The position numbers and the translations under genes were made by a program. A DNA stretch of 47,773 bases, from IMG/VR virus record IMGVR_UViG_3300027896_000067, positions 1 through 47,773 of that record. One strand, written 5' to 3'. The first letter of the stretch is position 1. Each line of letters starts with the position of its first letter. The notes under the pieces were generated by a model. That model was not told the origin of the DNA, made no database searches, and was given only the letters and a program-made list of their open reading frames with translations. Source of the stretch: a virus. Of this stretch, positions 8,607 to 17,429 are shown in pieces.

Positions 8607-9539
8607 ATGCCAGAAGGAGTGCATAACCGATCGTTGACCTTAATCCAACGTGAACAACGTAAATGGCGTAAGACACACGCCATACCTATTAACTTCTGTA
8701 AGATTTGCAAGAAGGAAACCACGAATAACAAGAAATTTTGCAGTGTAGAATGTCTTAACGAATGGATGTCAACTAGTCTAGAATACAAAGAAATAATGTT
8801 AAAAGCGCACAACACACCAGAATTCATAGCAAATCATTCTGGTCCAAACAATTCAATGAATAGACCGGGAGTTAAGGAAAAACACGCAGAAGTGTGTGCA
8901 TCTGATGCACACAGGGATAAACTATCCATTATAGCGATAGAACGTTGGCAAGATCCTAAAGTACATGAAAAACATTCCATTTCACAGATAGAAAGATGGA
9001 AAGACAATTTACAACGTGAAAAACAATCTATAAAATTGATAGAATATTCAAAAACGCCCGGCGCACATGAAAAATATTCCACTGTTCAGATAAAACGTTA
9101 TGAAGATCCTTCAGAACATGAAAAACTATCCATTGCAGCGATAGAACATTGGTCAAATCCGGCAATGTTCCTACCTGATCACGACGAAACTGCACACTTT
9201 AGATCGAAGCAAGAAGCAACGTTCGCTAGAATGCTTAATGCTTTGGATATTGAATGGTACCACGAACCTAAAACATTCAAAATTCCTTCACAATCGCATA
9301 ATGGTTATCTTCCGGATTTCTACCTACCTACATATAATCTCTGGGTAGAACTGAAGAATCAATCAAAAAACAAACCTCTGTGTGTTGACGATCAGAAGAA
9401 GATTGCAGAATTTCACATGATTTATCCGAATGAACACCTAATCATAATGTATAAAGAAGACACAAAAAGACTAGAACATGATCTTGTGTGTTGCGAGCCG
9501 TTAGACATTCGATCGTTTGGTACACCTTTACGTTTGTAA
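8607..9539 (+). CDS. Mobile PD-(D/E)XK endonuclease with tandem repeats
   Basis: 310 aa from the ATG at 8607 (GGAG 9 nt upstream; an in-frame TTG at 8592 is less likely). N-terminal zinc finger (CKIC...FCSVEC). Residues about 95-185 hold five degenerate repeats of about 22 aa around IERWxDPxxHEKxS. The C-terminal nuclease domain has FRSKQEATFARML, then YLPDFY and WVELKN (Asp, Glu-x-Lys). The last 120 residues closely match the 11251-12066 gene. Probably a homing-type enzyme binding DNA through the repeats. Confidence 0.72.
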   Translation: MPEGVHNRSLTLIQREQRKWRKTHAIPINFCKICKKETTNNKKFCSVECLNEWMSTSLEYKEIMLKAHNTPEFIANHSGPNNSMNRPGVKEKHAEVCASDAHRDKLSIIAIERWQDPKVHEKHSISQIERWKDNLQREKQSIKLIEYSKTPGAHEKYSTVQIKRYEDPSEHEKLSIAAIEHWSNPAMFLPDHDETAHFRSKQEATFARMLNALDIEWYHEPKTFKIPSQSHNGYLPDFYLPTYNLWVELKNQSKNKPLCVDDQKKIAEFHMIYPNEHLIIMYKEDTKRLEHDLVCCEPLDIRSFGTPLRL

Positions 9540-9568
9540 TATATTAGAAAAAGAAAAGGAGATATAGA

Positions 9569-9940
9569 ATGATATTCAGTTTGTTGACACTTTTTGGTGT
9601 CGTTTTTGTGATAATCGCAGTATTTGCTGGATTATTTGCTCACAAATTTTGGACGCTGCGAGACATAGTGATGATCTCAATCGGAGAACTTGCCGAAGTC
9701 ATGGAATTGCTTAAGCACTATGATGAGATCGAGAACGTAGACCAACACTTGGCAAGGCTTGCGAAAATGGATCCCGACGAAGTTGCACGAGAAATAGAGA
9801 AAGGCAATACAATGGCCATCATTGGCAAAGTCGCTGCTAACGTCTTAGACAATCTGCGGAACAGCGTTCCTGGAGGGCACGAGGTCATAGCAAACGCTAG
9901 ATGCACTCTAATGCCTCCCAATTGCGAAGCACCAAAGTAA
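9569..9940 (+). CDS. Membrane-anchored small protein
   Basis: 123 aa with one N-terminal hydrophobic segment (residues 2-25, LTLFGVVFVIIAVFAGLFA) and a helical soluble part. Not recognised. AAAGGAG lies about 8 nt before the ATG. It precedes two more exported or membrane proteins, together a possible envelope or virion surface group. Confidence 0.6.
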   Translation: MIFSLLTLFGVVFVIIAVFAGLFAHKFWTLRDIVMISIGELAEVMELLKHYDEIENVDQHLARLAKMDPDEVAREIEKGNTMAIIGKVAANVLDNLRNSVPGGHEVIANARCTLMPPNCEAPK

Positions 9941-9954
9941 AGGAGGATACTAAA

Positions 9955-10272
9955 ATGGCTCCTCCAAAGAATAATTTCCGGATGTACGCCGCAATCGGCG
10001 TCCTAATGTCTTTACTCTGTCTGGCATTCGCTGGAATATCGTTCGCGAGTGCAGCAGTCACTGGCCCCAATGAAGACGCCATCTGTCAAGTCGGCGTTTC
10101 AGGAATGTCCCCAGGAATAGAAGTCGGTCTAATCCAATCAGGCGTGTGGACACCATCCCCGCAGATAATCTGGTCGATGGGCAAGCACAATCCGTTCCCG
10201 GCGAATTCATCTGTTCAGACTAGCAGTTTTGGCATGGCGTGGGCATGGTGGAGCATTGAATTGACGTGGTAA
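9955..10272 (+). CDS. Small membrane or exported protein
   Basis: 105 aa starting at the ATG at 9955, which has AAAGGAGG 9 nt upstream. Residues 11-34 form a membrane segment or uncleaved signal (AAIGVLMSLLCLAFAGISFA). The tail is rich in Trp, Ser and Gly. No family recognised. Confidence 0.6.
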   Translation: MAPPKNNFRMYAAIGVLMSLLCLAFAGISFASAAVTGPNEDAICQVGVSGMSPGIEVGLIQSGVWTPSPQIIWSMGKHNPFPANSSVQTSSFGMAWAWWSIELTW

Positions 10273-10283
10273 AAGGCGATAAA

Positions 10284-11174
10284 ATGAAATTTCTATACAT
10301 TTTGCTAGTCCTTTTCCTAGCAATTCCGTGCATGGGTGACCTTGAAGTTCACACCGCTGTTTCCGGACTTGAACATCTCTACAGTTATTCCGAGTATGGA
10401 CCCGTAAAAGAGAAGATGAACGTAGCCGGGCAATTCAATTACCAGAGTTTATCCAAACAATATAGCGACCAGACTTATCAGTCTACGTTTGATTTCCAGG
10501 CAGCGAAAGCTACACTATCTAATACGTACTCCATATCTGCGAGCGACAAAAACGTCGGCATCGGTCAATCTGTGAGTGCTTCAAACCTTAGCTGGATAAG
10601 CGCGAAAACTCAGATAGGATCTAACCCCGTGCTGTTGCGAACAGACTTCAAGATTAATGGCAGCGGTAACCTGAACGGTTGGATTGTAGGCAGCACGACT
10701 TCAGGTGTGGCAACATCAGACGAAGTAATCGGATTAAAACAACACCCAACTTGGCTGTCAGAAATGAGCGTGAGCGGTCCATTCAACTTCCACCAGGGAT
10801 TAACAGCAACACCAACACCAGTGGTTCTCGATACAGGCGGTAACTGGTTAGAGCAAGCCGGAACGAAGATATACCCGAACGGAACTGTGACAGCAATACC
10901 CATTATTTCCAATGCAAACGAAGGAACCCCCAGCGTGTTGGTTCCAGGCGTAGCTGTTGGAAAGATCGCGACAGTCCCTCCAAATTCTACTGCTATTCCA
11001 GGTGCCAAGATAGATGCGAACGGACTTCCCGCTGTGCGTCTCTCTGATTACCCGGGCCTCGCAAAACTAATGTCAAACACGTCAATACCGATTCAGATCT
11101 GCCCGACGAATGGAGAGAAATACAAAACAATTGACGACACGACCCTCGGAAAGGTTGATGTCTACTACTTGTAG
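10284..11174 (+). CDS. Secreted or virion surface protein with signal peptide
   Basis: 296 aa from the ATG at 10284. The N-terminus is a clear signal peptide (KFLYILLVLFLAIPCMG; cleavage likely after CMG). The remainder is Ser/Thr/Gly/Asn-rich and beta-rich. It would be outside the cell membrane. An upstream in-frame GTG would spoil the signal, so the ATG is preferred. Function unknown. Confidence 0.65.
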   Translation: MKFLYILLVLFLAIPCMGDLEVHTAVSGLEHLYSYSEYGPVKEKMNVAGQFNYQSLSKQYSDQTYQSTFDFQAAKATLSNTYSISASDKNVGIGQSVSASNLSWISAKTQIGSNPVLLRTDFKINGSGNLNGWIVGSTTSGVATSDEVIGLKQHPTWLSEMSVSGPFNFHQGLTATPTPVVLDTGGNWLEQAGTKIYPNGTVTAIPIISNANEGTPSVLVPGVAVGKIATVPPNSTAIPGAKIDANGLPAVRLSDYPGLAKLMSNTSIPIQICPTNGEKYKTIDDTTLGKVDVYYL

Positions 11175-11181
11175 ATATGCT

Positions 11182-11199
11182 ACCAAAAACTATTTATAC
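11182..11199 (+). promoter_or_regulatory. Early BRE/TATA promoter of a mobile nuclease gene
   Basis: ACCAAAAACTATTTATAC, identical to the copy at 8537-8555 and followed by a similar leader ending in TTTGGAGTGTA. Confidence 0.65.
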
Positions 11200-11250
11200 T
11201 CGCAAAGTTAAAATTGTTGAGTATTTTCTAATAACTTTGGAGTGTAAATA

Positions 11251-12066
11251 ATGTCTCGTGGAGTCTACAAACGAACAGAAAAACACAAAGCAGTGACAAA
11301 AACTGCAATGAACCGACCAGATGTTAAAGCGAGGCATAAAGCATCGTGTAACACACCAGAATGGATAGCAGCACATTCTGGCGAAAACAACACATCAAAG
11401 AAACCTGAAGTTAGAGCAAAGATTTCGATAAATAATGCAATGAAGAGACCGGAAGTTGTAGCAAAATTGAAAGTCAAGGTGAATACACCGGAGCATATAG
11501 CAAGTATATCTGGCGACAACAACGTCATGAAACGCCCTGAAGTTAAATTGAAACACAAAGCATCGCACAACACAGAAGAATACAAAATGAAGGTTACCGG
11601 TGAAAACAACGGAATACATAACCCAGGAGTCATAGAAAAACTCAAAATCACGCAAAAAGAACGCTGTGGAAAATCTGTAATGTTCTTACCTAATCACGGT
11701 GAGATAGTGCACTTCAGATCCAAGCAAGAGGCAAAATATGCTAGAATGCTTGATGCACTTGATATAGAATGGTATTACGAACATCAAACGTTCAAACTCC
11801 CGGATATGATTATAGGGTGTCGCCCAGACTTCTACTTACCAACACAAAATATCTGGATAGAATTGAAAAATCAATCAAAAGACGCCCCTCTGGATGATGA
11901 AACGCAGAATAAATTGACAACATTCTATAGAGTGTATTCAAGTTGTAATCTAATTCTACTGTACAAGGAGGATACAAAAAAACTTGAACATGATTTAGTG
12001 TGCTGTGAACCGATAGATATCCAATCATTCGGCGTACCTTTAAAATCTATAGTAGAAGGAACATAA
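11251..12066 (+). CDS. Mobile PD-(D/E)XK endonuclease with tandem repeats
   Basis: 271 aa. The N-terminal half carries four degenerate repeats (MKRPEV...KHKAS-NTPE...SGENN), a NUMOD-like DNA-binding array. The C-terminal domain matches the 8607-9539 nuclease: FRSKQEAKYARML, CRPDFY, WIELKN and a shared tail (DLVCCEPIDIQSFG). Unlike its relative it lacks an N-terminal zinc finger, and the repeat unit differs, suggesting changed target recognition on one catalytic core. Confidence 0.72.
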   Translation: MSRGVYKRTEKHKAVTKTAMNRPDVKARHKASCNTPEWIAAHSGENNTSKKPEVRAKISINNAMKRPEVVAKLKVKVNTPEHIASISGDNNVMKRPEVKLKHKASHNTEEYKMKVTGENNGIHNPGVIEKLKITQKERCGKSVMFLPNHGEIVHFRSKQEAKYARMLDALDIEWYYEHQTFKLPDMIIGCRPDFYLPTQNIWIELKNQSKDAPLDDETQNKLTTFYRVYSSCNLILLYKEDTKKLEHDLVCCEPIDIQSFGVPLKSIVEGT

Positions 12067-12081
12067 AGAGGTGAAAAAGAC

Positions 12082-12273
12082 ATGTCTGACAGTGTTATAG
12101 GTAGTAAGGAAGTCGCGATGTTCATAATCGCAGTTCTTTTGCAGCAAGGGGTTGCATACACAGGAGTTGCTTTTCCTTTAGATGCAACACAAATATACGC
12201 CGCTTGCTTCGCAATAGCAATGATGATTCGCGTATTCTGGACCAAAGAAAAGATAACTTCGATAATGCCGTGA
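12082..12273 (+). CDS. Small two-helix membrane protein, holin-like
   Basis: 63 aa with two hydrophobic stretches (residues about 10-29 and 36-52) and a charged C-terminal tail. AGAGGTG lies 11 nt upstream of the ATG. Size and topology fit a holin, but no family signature is visible. Confidence 0.5.
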   Translation: MSDSVIGSKEVAMFIIAVLLQQGVAYTGVAFPLDATQIYAACFAIAMMIRVFWTKEKITSIMP

Positions 12274-12311
12274 AAGTTTTCATAGCATTACCACTTTTTT
12301 ATTGAGGCATC

Positions 12312-12434
12312 TTGACCAGCAATGCATATATTAAGTGCTTACACTGCGGAATAGCATTTCCCGACGGTATAAGACTTATTTGCCCTAAATGTATAAAAAA
12401 GGAGAAGGACCTCTGGGAGAAAGAACACACCTAG
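12312..12434 (+). CDS. Possible 40-aa zinc-ribbon protein
   Basis: A short frame starting at TTG (GAGG 5 nt upstream) encodes KCLHCG...LICPKC, a two-CxxC zinc ribbon, then a Lys/Glu-rich tail. Its end overlaps the 3' end of the minus-strand E1-E2 gene. The Cys pairs argue for a real gene; the TTG start is uncertain. Confidence 0.42.
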   Translation: MTSNAYIKCLHCGIAFPDGIRLICPKCIKKEKDLWEKEHT

Positions 12435-13855
12435 AGTATCCTATTTATTCCGGCATTGCCACCATACGGGCGAGTACTGAAGTCTCGGTCCATGACTTCC
12501 CTGTTGATGTAGATTTCCCCGAAATAATGATTCGAAACCGAATCTAGGTTCACCACATTAATTGATGATTCTACTTCGTTTATGAACCTTACAATGTCAT
12601 TTTCGCTGCGCGGTTTCTGTATGTTACCGGTGCATTGATACTGACTACCGCCGCTATAAGTGTGTGGCGTTCTAAACGACGTTACCATATCAGGATGAAG
12701 CAGCTTAACGTTACCGCTTCTGTCCGAAAGTATAACGATGTTTTTTGTGGTTCTCTGTATCATGCCAGGGCTAGCGAACCATGTTTTACCTTGCATCGTG
12801 AGTAATCGCAACGCCACTGTAACTCTCTTTCCTACGAACTTACCGCCATTATATTCGGTATTGAACCACAAACTCTCATCACTATTTCTACTGCTGCTAC
12901 CAATAATCCTTCCGGTTTGCGGGTCTACGGATGCGGATGCTGCTGCACTCTGACTACCTCGAATAAAGTCATTCTGCACGGCTATATTATTCTTTGTGAT
13001 GAGCGCCATAACCTCTGAAGAACATCGCAAATATGTGGAAGTATCTGGTTCACGATCATAACTGCTGCCTCTGTTACTAGCCTCTGATGCAATGATACCA
13101 TCTACTGTTGGGTATAATGAGATGGAATTCAGGTTACAACCTACATGCAAGAAAAACTTGCAGTTAGTTGCTTTTCTCATCCTGTCTTCTATCACTTTTC
13201 TGGCATCCTTAGAATCAGCGCAGCATATGGCAATAAAAGGTCCAATACCCATAAATGTCTGCAACCGACTGGAGTCAATGACGTACTCGAACTTTTGCGG
13301 GACAGATTCCACCTTGGCTGATGCATCCCTCTTGCGCAAGATGTTTTGAACGACATTCGTCTTAAGTTTACCAACCGCACCATCAAGTTCGTCTGAGGTG
13401 AACGTGAACCTATTGAGGTTTTTGGCCTCCATAGAATCATGATCAATCAGCATCAGGTCGTATCCTTCTTTGGAGAGAGAGAAGGCTAGGTTAGCGCCTA
13501 CTCCACCAACCCCTATTATCATTGCGCGTTTGATTTCCTTGATGTTATTAGGCGGGATGCTATTACTCCTAGTCGCTGGTTGATCTTCCTCACGAATTCG
13601 ATTCCGCGTTGGATTATAGTCGGGCACCACGCCAGTTGACGTATAACTATATCCTACGCTGTTTAATCCTAACACACGCGCCTGAGCATATTCAATCATC
13701 GGCGTCGGTTCTTTTGCTCTTCTGCTTGCTAAAGGCGTCCACGCGTTGTTTACTCCCATCGCTGCTTGAATATATTCAGCGTTATTTGACACATCTCTCG
13801 CGCTCACGCTCGATTGTCGTGGTCGCCTCATGTAAATGTGATTAGATGTAGGCAC
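12431..13855 (-). CDS. E1-E2-like fusion of Ubl module A
   Basis: 474 aa. Residues 110-260 are a ThiF/E1-like adenylation domain: GVGGVG (115-120), LIDHD (136-140), NLNRF, and HVGCN around Cys240. Residues 395-415 carry HTxSGxxxxxCTGNI with Cys408, resembling the His...Gly...Cys active-site layout of UBC/E2-like folds. E1 should activate the partner Ubl with ATP; the E2 part should carry it as a thioester. The gene overlaps the Ubl-A gene; the GTG at 13855 or ATG at 13831 may start it. The fusion and E2 call are my inference from motif comparison with two relatives. Confidence 0.75.
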   Translation of the reverse strand: MPTSNHIYMRRPRQSSVSARDVSNNAEYIQAAMGVNNAWTPLASRRAKEPTPMIEYAQARVLGLNSVGYSYTSTGVVPDYNPTRNRIREEDQPATRSNSIPPNNIKEIKRAMIIGVGGVGANLAFSLSKEGYDLMLIDHDSMEAKNLNRFTFTSDELDGAVGKLKTNVVQNILRKRDASAKVESVPQKFEYVIDSSRLQTFMGIGPFIAICCADSKDARKVIEDRMRKATNCKFFLHVGCNLNSISLYPTVDGIIASEASNRGSSYDREPDTSTYLRCSSEVMALITKNNIAVQNDFIRGSQSAAASASVDPQTGRIIGSSSRNSDESLWFNTEYNGGKFVGKRVTVALRLLTMQGKTWFASPGMIQRTTKNIVILSDRSGNVKLLHPDMVTSFRTPHTYSGGSQYQCTGNIQKPRSENDIVRFINEVESSINVVNLDSVSNHYFGEIYINREVMDRDFSTRPYGGNAGINRIL

Positions 13856-14030
13856 TGAGATCTACCGGCTTTATTATGACGGTTTTCGTTGCATAGTCCT
13901 CGGAGATAACCTGCACAGCGGAATAGCCGAACTTGTCCTTGAAGTTCACGATATCACCGTCGGAAGGCCTATCTGGTGTAACCGTAGTTCTTCCGGTTCT
14001 CGCGTCTTTAATTATCCACTCGTTACTCAT
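13842..14030 (-). CDS. Ubiquitin-like protein A
   Basis: 62 aa from the ATG at 14030, just after the JAMM gene stop. The pattern (WIIKDARTG, then NFKDKFGYSAVQV, then IIKPVDLSAYI) matches two other small proteins in this operon and suits a beta-grasp fold. Its neighbours are E1-E2 and JAMM genes, the classic Ubl partners. It has no C-terminal Gly-Gly. Translation is coupled to the next gene by overlap. The call depends on operon context plus the three-way alignment. Confidence 0.68.
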   Translation of the reverse strand: MSNEWIIKDARTGRTTVTPDRPSDGDIVNFKDKFGYSAVQVISEDYATKTVIIKPVDLSAYI

Positions 14031-14037
14031 CTTCTTT

Positions 14038-14862
14038 TCACCTCTGTATCTCGCTTTCTGGATCTTTTTTCTCAAACGACGCTGTAAACCCCTTAATCGT
14101 CCTTTGTACACCAGACTTTATTATGTCTGGACGTCGTCTACCCATAGCCGCATTTACTACGGGACGTGCAGCTCTCACAGGTATATTGTTATCGACTGGT
14201 GCAGGGATCTTTGTCATCGGAATGATGTCTATCACTTTGGTTATCTCGTCGCGAATCTGCTCCCTAGATATAGTAGGTTGTTTGTCAACCATATATTCCC
14301 AAAACACATCGTTTTCTAAACCCGGAGTTACTTTTGGTTCAGGAGGCGGCTCTATTATTCTAACCTTCGCGTTCTGTTGCATGACTCTCCCACATGATGT
14401 TTGAGTCCTCGTCACGCATATCGTGGATAATCCGTCTAAATTCGCGGTATCGCCATACAGATTCATGCCAGAAGGCGCTCCGATCACCATTTGCACGTCA
14501 TAATTGAAGTGAGACCTATCCACGCTAGAGAAGAATGCTCCAAACGTTCCGTGACTGTGTAGGTGCCCGATTATGTCACTTGGGCCTTGCTCCAAGATCT
14601 CGACATTCGCTCGACCCACATTCTGCTTCGGTATCATGTAGTCTTTTACTACATATTTTGTCTCTTCTTTCTCAAGCAACAAGAACACTGCCATCTCATT
14701 GGGTAGGAATTGATTTCTTATTTCTTTTATGTCATTCCAAATATCTCTCGGGAACTCCACGTTCGTGTTCGTCGCTTCCGGACAAGACATGCAGTCCAGG
14801 TTTTCTTGGAATATTCTGTTCGTTCTATCTCCTTTTCCCCATATCATATCAAGTATACTCAT
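14038..14862 (-). CDS. JAMM/JAB metalloprotease, deubiquitinase-like, module A
   Basis: 274 aa. The JAMM zinc site is complete: Glu56 (NEMAVFLLL), His102-x-His104, Ser112 and Asp115 in HLHSH-x7-SSVD. Such enzymes cleave Ubl precursors or conjugates. A CxxC near residue 24 (DCMSCPE) recurs in the second JAMM protein. The C-terminal 100 residues are an Arg/Pro-rich extension of unknown role. It lies between E1-E2 of module B and Ubl-A. Confidence 0.82.
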   Translation of the reverse strand: MSILDMIWGKGDRTNRIFQENLDCMSCPEATNTNVEFPRDIWNDIKEIRNQFLPNEMAVFLLLEKEETKYVVKDYMIPKQNVGRANVEILEQGPSDIIGHLHSHGTFGAFFSSVDRSHFNYDVQMVIGAPSGMNLYGDTANLDGLSTICVTRTQTSCGRVMQQNAKVRIIEPPPEPKVTPGLENDVFWEYMVDKQPTISREQIRDEITKVIDIIPMTKIPAPVDNNIPVRAARPVVNAAMGRRRPDIIKSGVQRTIKGFTASFEKKDPESEIQR

Positions 14863-14871
14863 TTTACCTCC

Positions 14872-16416
14872 CTAATACATTTGTCCCACTACTGATACTG
14901 GTTCAGGCGCTTGTTGCGTTGGTACGACTGGTACTGGTGCAGTGTTTACTGGTTTGTCTTTACCGAGCCAGTGCATAATCTTGCCCTTAATTCCAGAGAC
15001 TTGTGGTGTTGCTGCTGCTTTCGGTGGTTCGGGTCTCGTCTCTGGTCTTCTTGGAACGCACAGCCTCATAATTTCGTCGCTTCTGCTGAGAATGCTTATC
15101 GGGAACGACCCAAAGCTATGACCCGCAAGCGAATCGAAATTAGCAATACACAAAGATGGCTCTATTTCATCTAGGTACCTCTTGATCTCGCGGAAATTAT
15201 CGTCATTCGGCCTTCTTATCGTGCCAGTGCACTGGTGGCCACCAGACATCGTGTGCGGCGTAGGAAACGGGTCCAAATCGGGTCTGAATACCCTCACTCC
15301 CGTGCTTCGTGGAGAATACGCAATAATGACATCCTCCTCGGTTTGCCGGGTGATCTCGGGCTTCACGAAATACGACCTCTGATCGTAGACACACTTCTTG
15401 AGGCTGATCTTCGCACCCTTTGCGAAGTACATATGTTCGTGGTATCTGAGTTTAAAGTAACCTTTGGCTTGGTCACTTATCGGAATCTCCGTGCTGCTGA
15501 TTACCCGTTCTATTTCCGTCACAAATTCATTACGTATTGTGCAACTTCTATTCGATATCGTCTCTAATATCGTCAATATGCATTGTAGGTAGTCAGCTTT
15601 TGTTGGTTCGCGGTCATAACTAGATCCCATATTAACGGGTTCTGAGATTAGGCCTTTGACGCTCGGAAACACAGAAACCGAATCTCTATTACAGCCAGCA
15701 TGCATGAAGAATTTGCAATTCACATTCTGCGACATTGAATCTTCTATGAAACGCCGCGACTCAATGGTGTCCGTCGCGCATATGCACACGAATGGTTGAC
15801 CCAGAAACTGCATTATATCATCGGGTAGTCTTACGTTCGCCTCGTACCTTCCGATGAATATTGAGATGGGAATACCGAGGAGCGTCCTGCTCTGGTACGC
15901 AGCCAGCTCTAACTTAGGCTTACCGAGGTAACTTTTATCCTCGTCGGTTCTAAACAACAGCCGGTTTATGTTTTTTTCTTCTATCACGTCGTCATCGATC
16001 GCTGCAATATCATATCCGTGTGAAGCCAGCAAATAGAGAAGATTCGCGCCTACACCACCACATCCGATAACCAACGCTCGTCTTATGCCTGCATATTGTT
16101 CAGAGTCTCTTATTACAACTTCCGCAGGTGCTGCTGGTGCTGGTGGTGCGACTTCATCCTCAAGGATAACTCCCCTGCGCTCTTCGGGAACAGATCTCGG
16201 AACCTCTCTGATAATCTCCCCGGTTCTATCGTCCGCGATACGGACACCAGTAGCTCCATGAATCGCCGCTTCTTGTCGGGCTCGCGCTTCTCTGATCACC
16301 CTATCGACTTCAGCCATCTGGCGACGAATATTATCGTCGGTTGCACCCGGTCTTCTTCGTCGTCCTCCTGTCACGTCGTGTCCCTCCGGCCACAAGTATC
16401 CTGTATGCAAGCTCAT
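14872..16416 (-). CDS. E1-E2-like fusion of Ubl module B
   Basis: 514 aa. Residues 1-105 are a charged, low-complexity extension. E1-like domain: VIGCGGVGAN (116-125), AIDDD (139-143), NINRL, HAGCN around Cys242, then SSYDREP. The E2-like part has TPHTMSGGHQCTGTIRRP with Cys396. The C-terminus is Pro/Gln-rich. It is paralogous to the 12431-13855 protein over nearly its whole length. Start ATG overlaps the Ubl-B stop (ATGA), so the two are translationally coupled. Confidence 0.77.
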   Translation of the reverse strand: MSLHTGYLWPEGHDVTGGRRRRPGATDDNIRRQMAEVDRVIREARARQEAAIHGATGVRIADDRTGEIIREVPRSVPEERRGVILEDEVAPPAPAAPAEVVIRDSEQYAGIRRALVIGCGGVGANLLYLLASHGYDIAAIDDDVIEEKNINRLLFRTDEDKSYLGKPKLELAAYQSRTLLGIPISIFIGRYEANVRLPDDIMQFLGQPFVCICATDTIESRRFIEDSMSQNVNCKFFMHAGCNRDSVSVFPSVKGLISEPVNMGSSYDREPTKADYLQCILTILETISNRSCTIRNEFVTEIERVISSTEIPISDQAKGYFKLRYHEHMYFAKGAKISLKKCVYDQRSYFVKPEITRQTEEDVIIAYSPRSTGVRVFRPDLDPFPTPHTMSGGHQCTGTIRRPNDDNFREIKRYLDEIEPSLCIANFDSLAGHSFGSFPISILSRSDEIMRLCVPRRPETRPEPPKAAATPQVSGIKGKIMHWLGKDKPVNTAPVPVVPTQQAPEPVSVVGQMY

Positions 16417-16688
16417 GCACTTAGATCGACTGGCGTGAACTCCAACAAGTGAGCACCTGCATCATCGGTGGTTACTTTCACCGTGCCGTACCCGAGTTTC
16501 TTCTTAAAGTCGAGTATCTGCTTGTCGGATGGATATCCCGACACCACTTGTGTCTGCCCGGTTCTTGAATCTTTAATGGTCCAAGCATCCGGAACCCTGT
16601 TGTTATCCATCGGAACATTCTCGACGTTGGTTAAATCTACCGTGTCAGGTGTCGATTGCGGCTGTTGCTGATGATCTTCGTTACTCAT
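16413..16688 (-). CDS. Ubiquitin-like protein B
   Basis: 91 aa: an acidic/Gln-rich N-terminal tail of about 33 residues, then a beta-grasp-like core (AWTIKDSRTG, DFKKKLGYGTVKV, LLEFTPVDLSA) alignable with Ubl-A and Ubl-C. No terminal Gly-Gly; the protein ends in Ala. ATGA overlap with the E1-E2 gene of the same module. Confidence 0.68.
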   Translation of the reverse strand: MSNEDHQQQPQSTPDTVDLTNVENVPMDNNRVPDAWTIKDSRTGQTQVVSGYPSDKQILDFKKKLGYGTVKVTTDDAGAHLLEFTPVDLSA

Positions 16689-16697
16689 TCTCTCCTC

Positions 16698-17429
16698 CTA
16701 ATACATCCCGGGCCTGTAGAATCGCCCGATCTCATAACCGATTTCCTGTAACTCTTCTTCAGATAGCTCATCATCGCGATTCACACGAACGTCCCTCAAC
16801 TTGAACCTCTTATGCTTATTATCGTAGTTGCAGCACAAGTTTTTGGGCTGTTGCCACGAGTACGTGCGTTCTTTTATTTTTTCGAGGCCTTGGATGCCAG
16901 AGACATCAAATTGAATCTCAATTTCTGCCTCTGCTTTGATCATCCTGCCACAGGTAGTCTTCTTGTGGACAATTGCGGAATTGCCCTTGTCACTAATAAT
17001 GATATGCACCGGCCAATTTCTGTGATGGTTGTCAGTGCCTGACGGAGTACACCCCATACTATGATGACTATGTAGGTGCCCTATTATACGGCTGGCTACG
17101 TTCGGCGGTATGTCTTCCTCTACTATGTCTGCGTTCACTGATGTGACTTCCTGCTCAGGAATGTAGTAATCATCGATTTCAGGGTTACCGTCGGTCGGGC
17201 TGAACGATCCCAATAGATATATCGCGAATTCTTGTCCTTTCTGTAGCTCTTTGATGTGCTGAATTTCGTACCATTTTTGTAGGTCTATCCGCACCTTCGT
17301 AACTGTCTCAGGGCACCCGCTACAATCGTCTATATCCTCAAAGAGTTCTTCTTCCTGCCCATCCTTGAGGTATTCTCCGTCGCTATTTGGTTCTTGCGTT
17401 TCTTGCGTATTTGTTGTTTCCTCAATCAT
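16698..17429 (-). CDS. JAMM/JAB metalloprotease, deubiquitinase-like, module B
   Basis: 243 aa. Zinc site: Glu67 (QEFAIYLLG), His120-x-His122, Ser130 and Asp133 in HLHSH-x7-SGTD. An N-terminal acidic tail and a CxxC (DCSGCPE) match the module A JAMM. The C-terminal region is charged and unassigned. Its ATG overlaps the stop of the E2-like gene, and it precedes Ubl-B. Confidence 0.82.
   Translation of the reverse strand: MIEETTNTQETQEPNSDGEYLKDGQEEELFEDIDDCSGCPETVTKVRIDLQKWYEIQHIKELQKGQEFAIYLLGSFSPTDGNPEIDDYYIPEQEVTSVNADIVEEDIPPNVASRIIGHLHSHHSMGCTPSGTDNHHRNWPVHIIISDKGNSAIVHKKTTCGRMIKAEAEIEIQFDVSGIQGLEKIKERTYSWQQPKNLCCNYDNKHKRFKLRDVRVNRDDELSEEELQEIGYEIGRFYRPGMY

Noticed and set aside
10610-11008. 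A 132-codon minus-strand frame inside the secreted protein gene
   Set aside because: The plus-strand gene has a clear signal peptide and upstream coupling; the minus frame shows only mirrored composition.
14872-15240. Molybdopterin or thiamine synthesis (MoeB/ThiF with MoaD/ThiS)
   Set aside because: E1-like folds also occur there, but no other cofactor genes are present, the small proteins lack Gly-Gly, and E2-like and JAMM partners point to Ubl conjugation.
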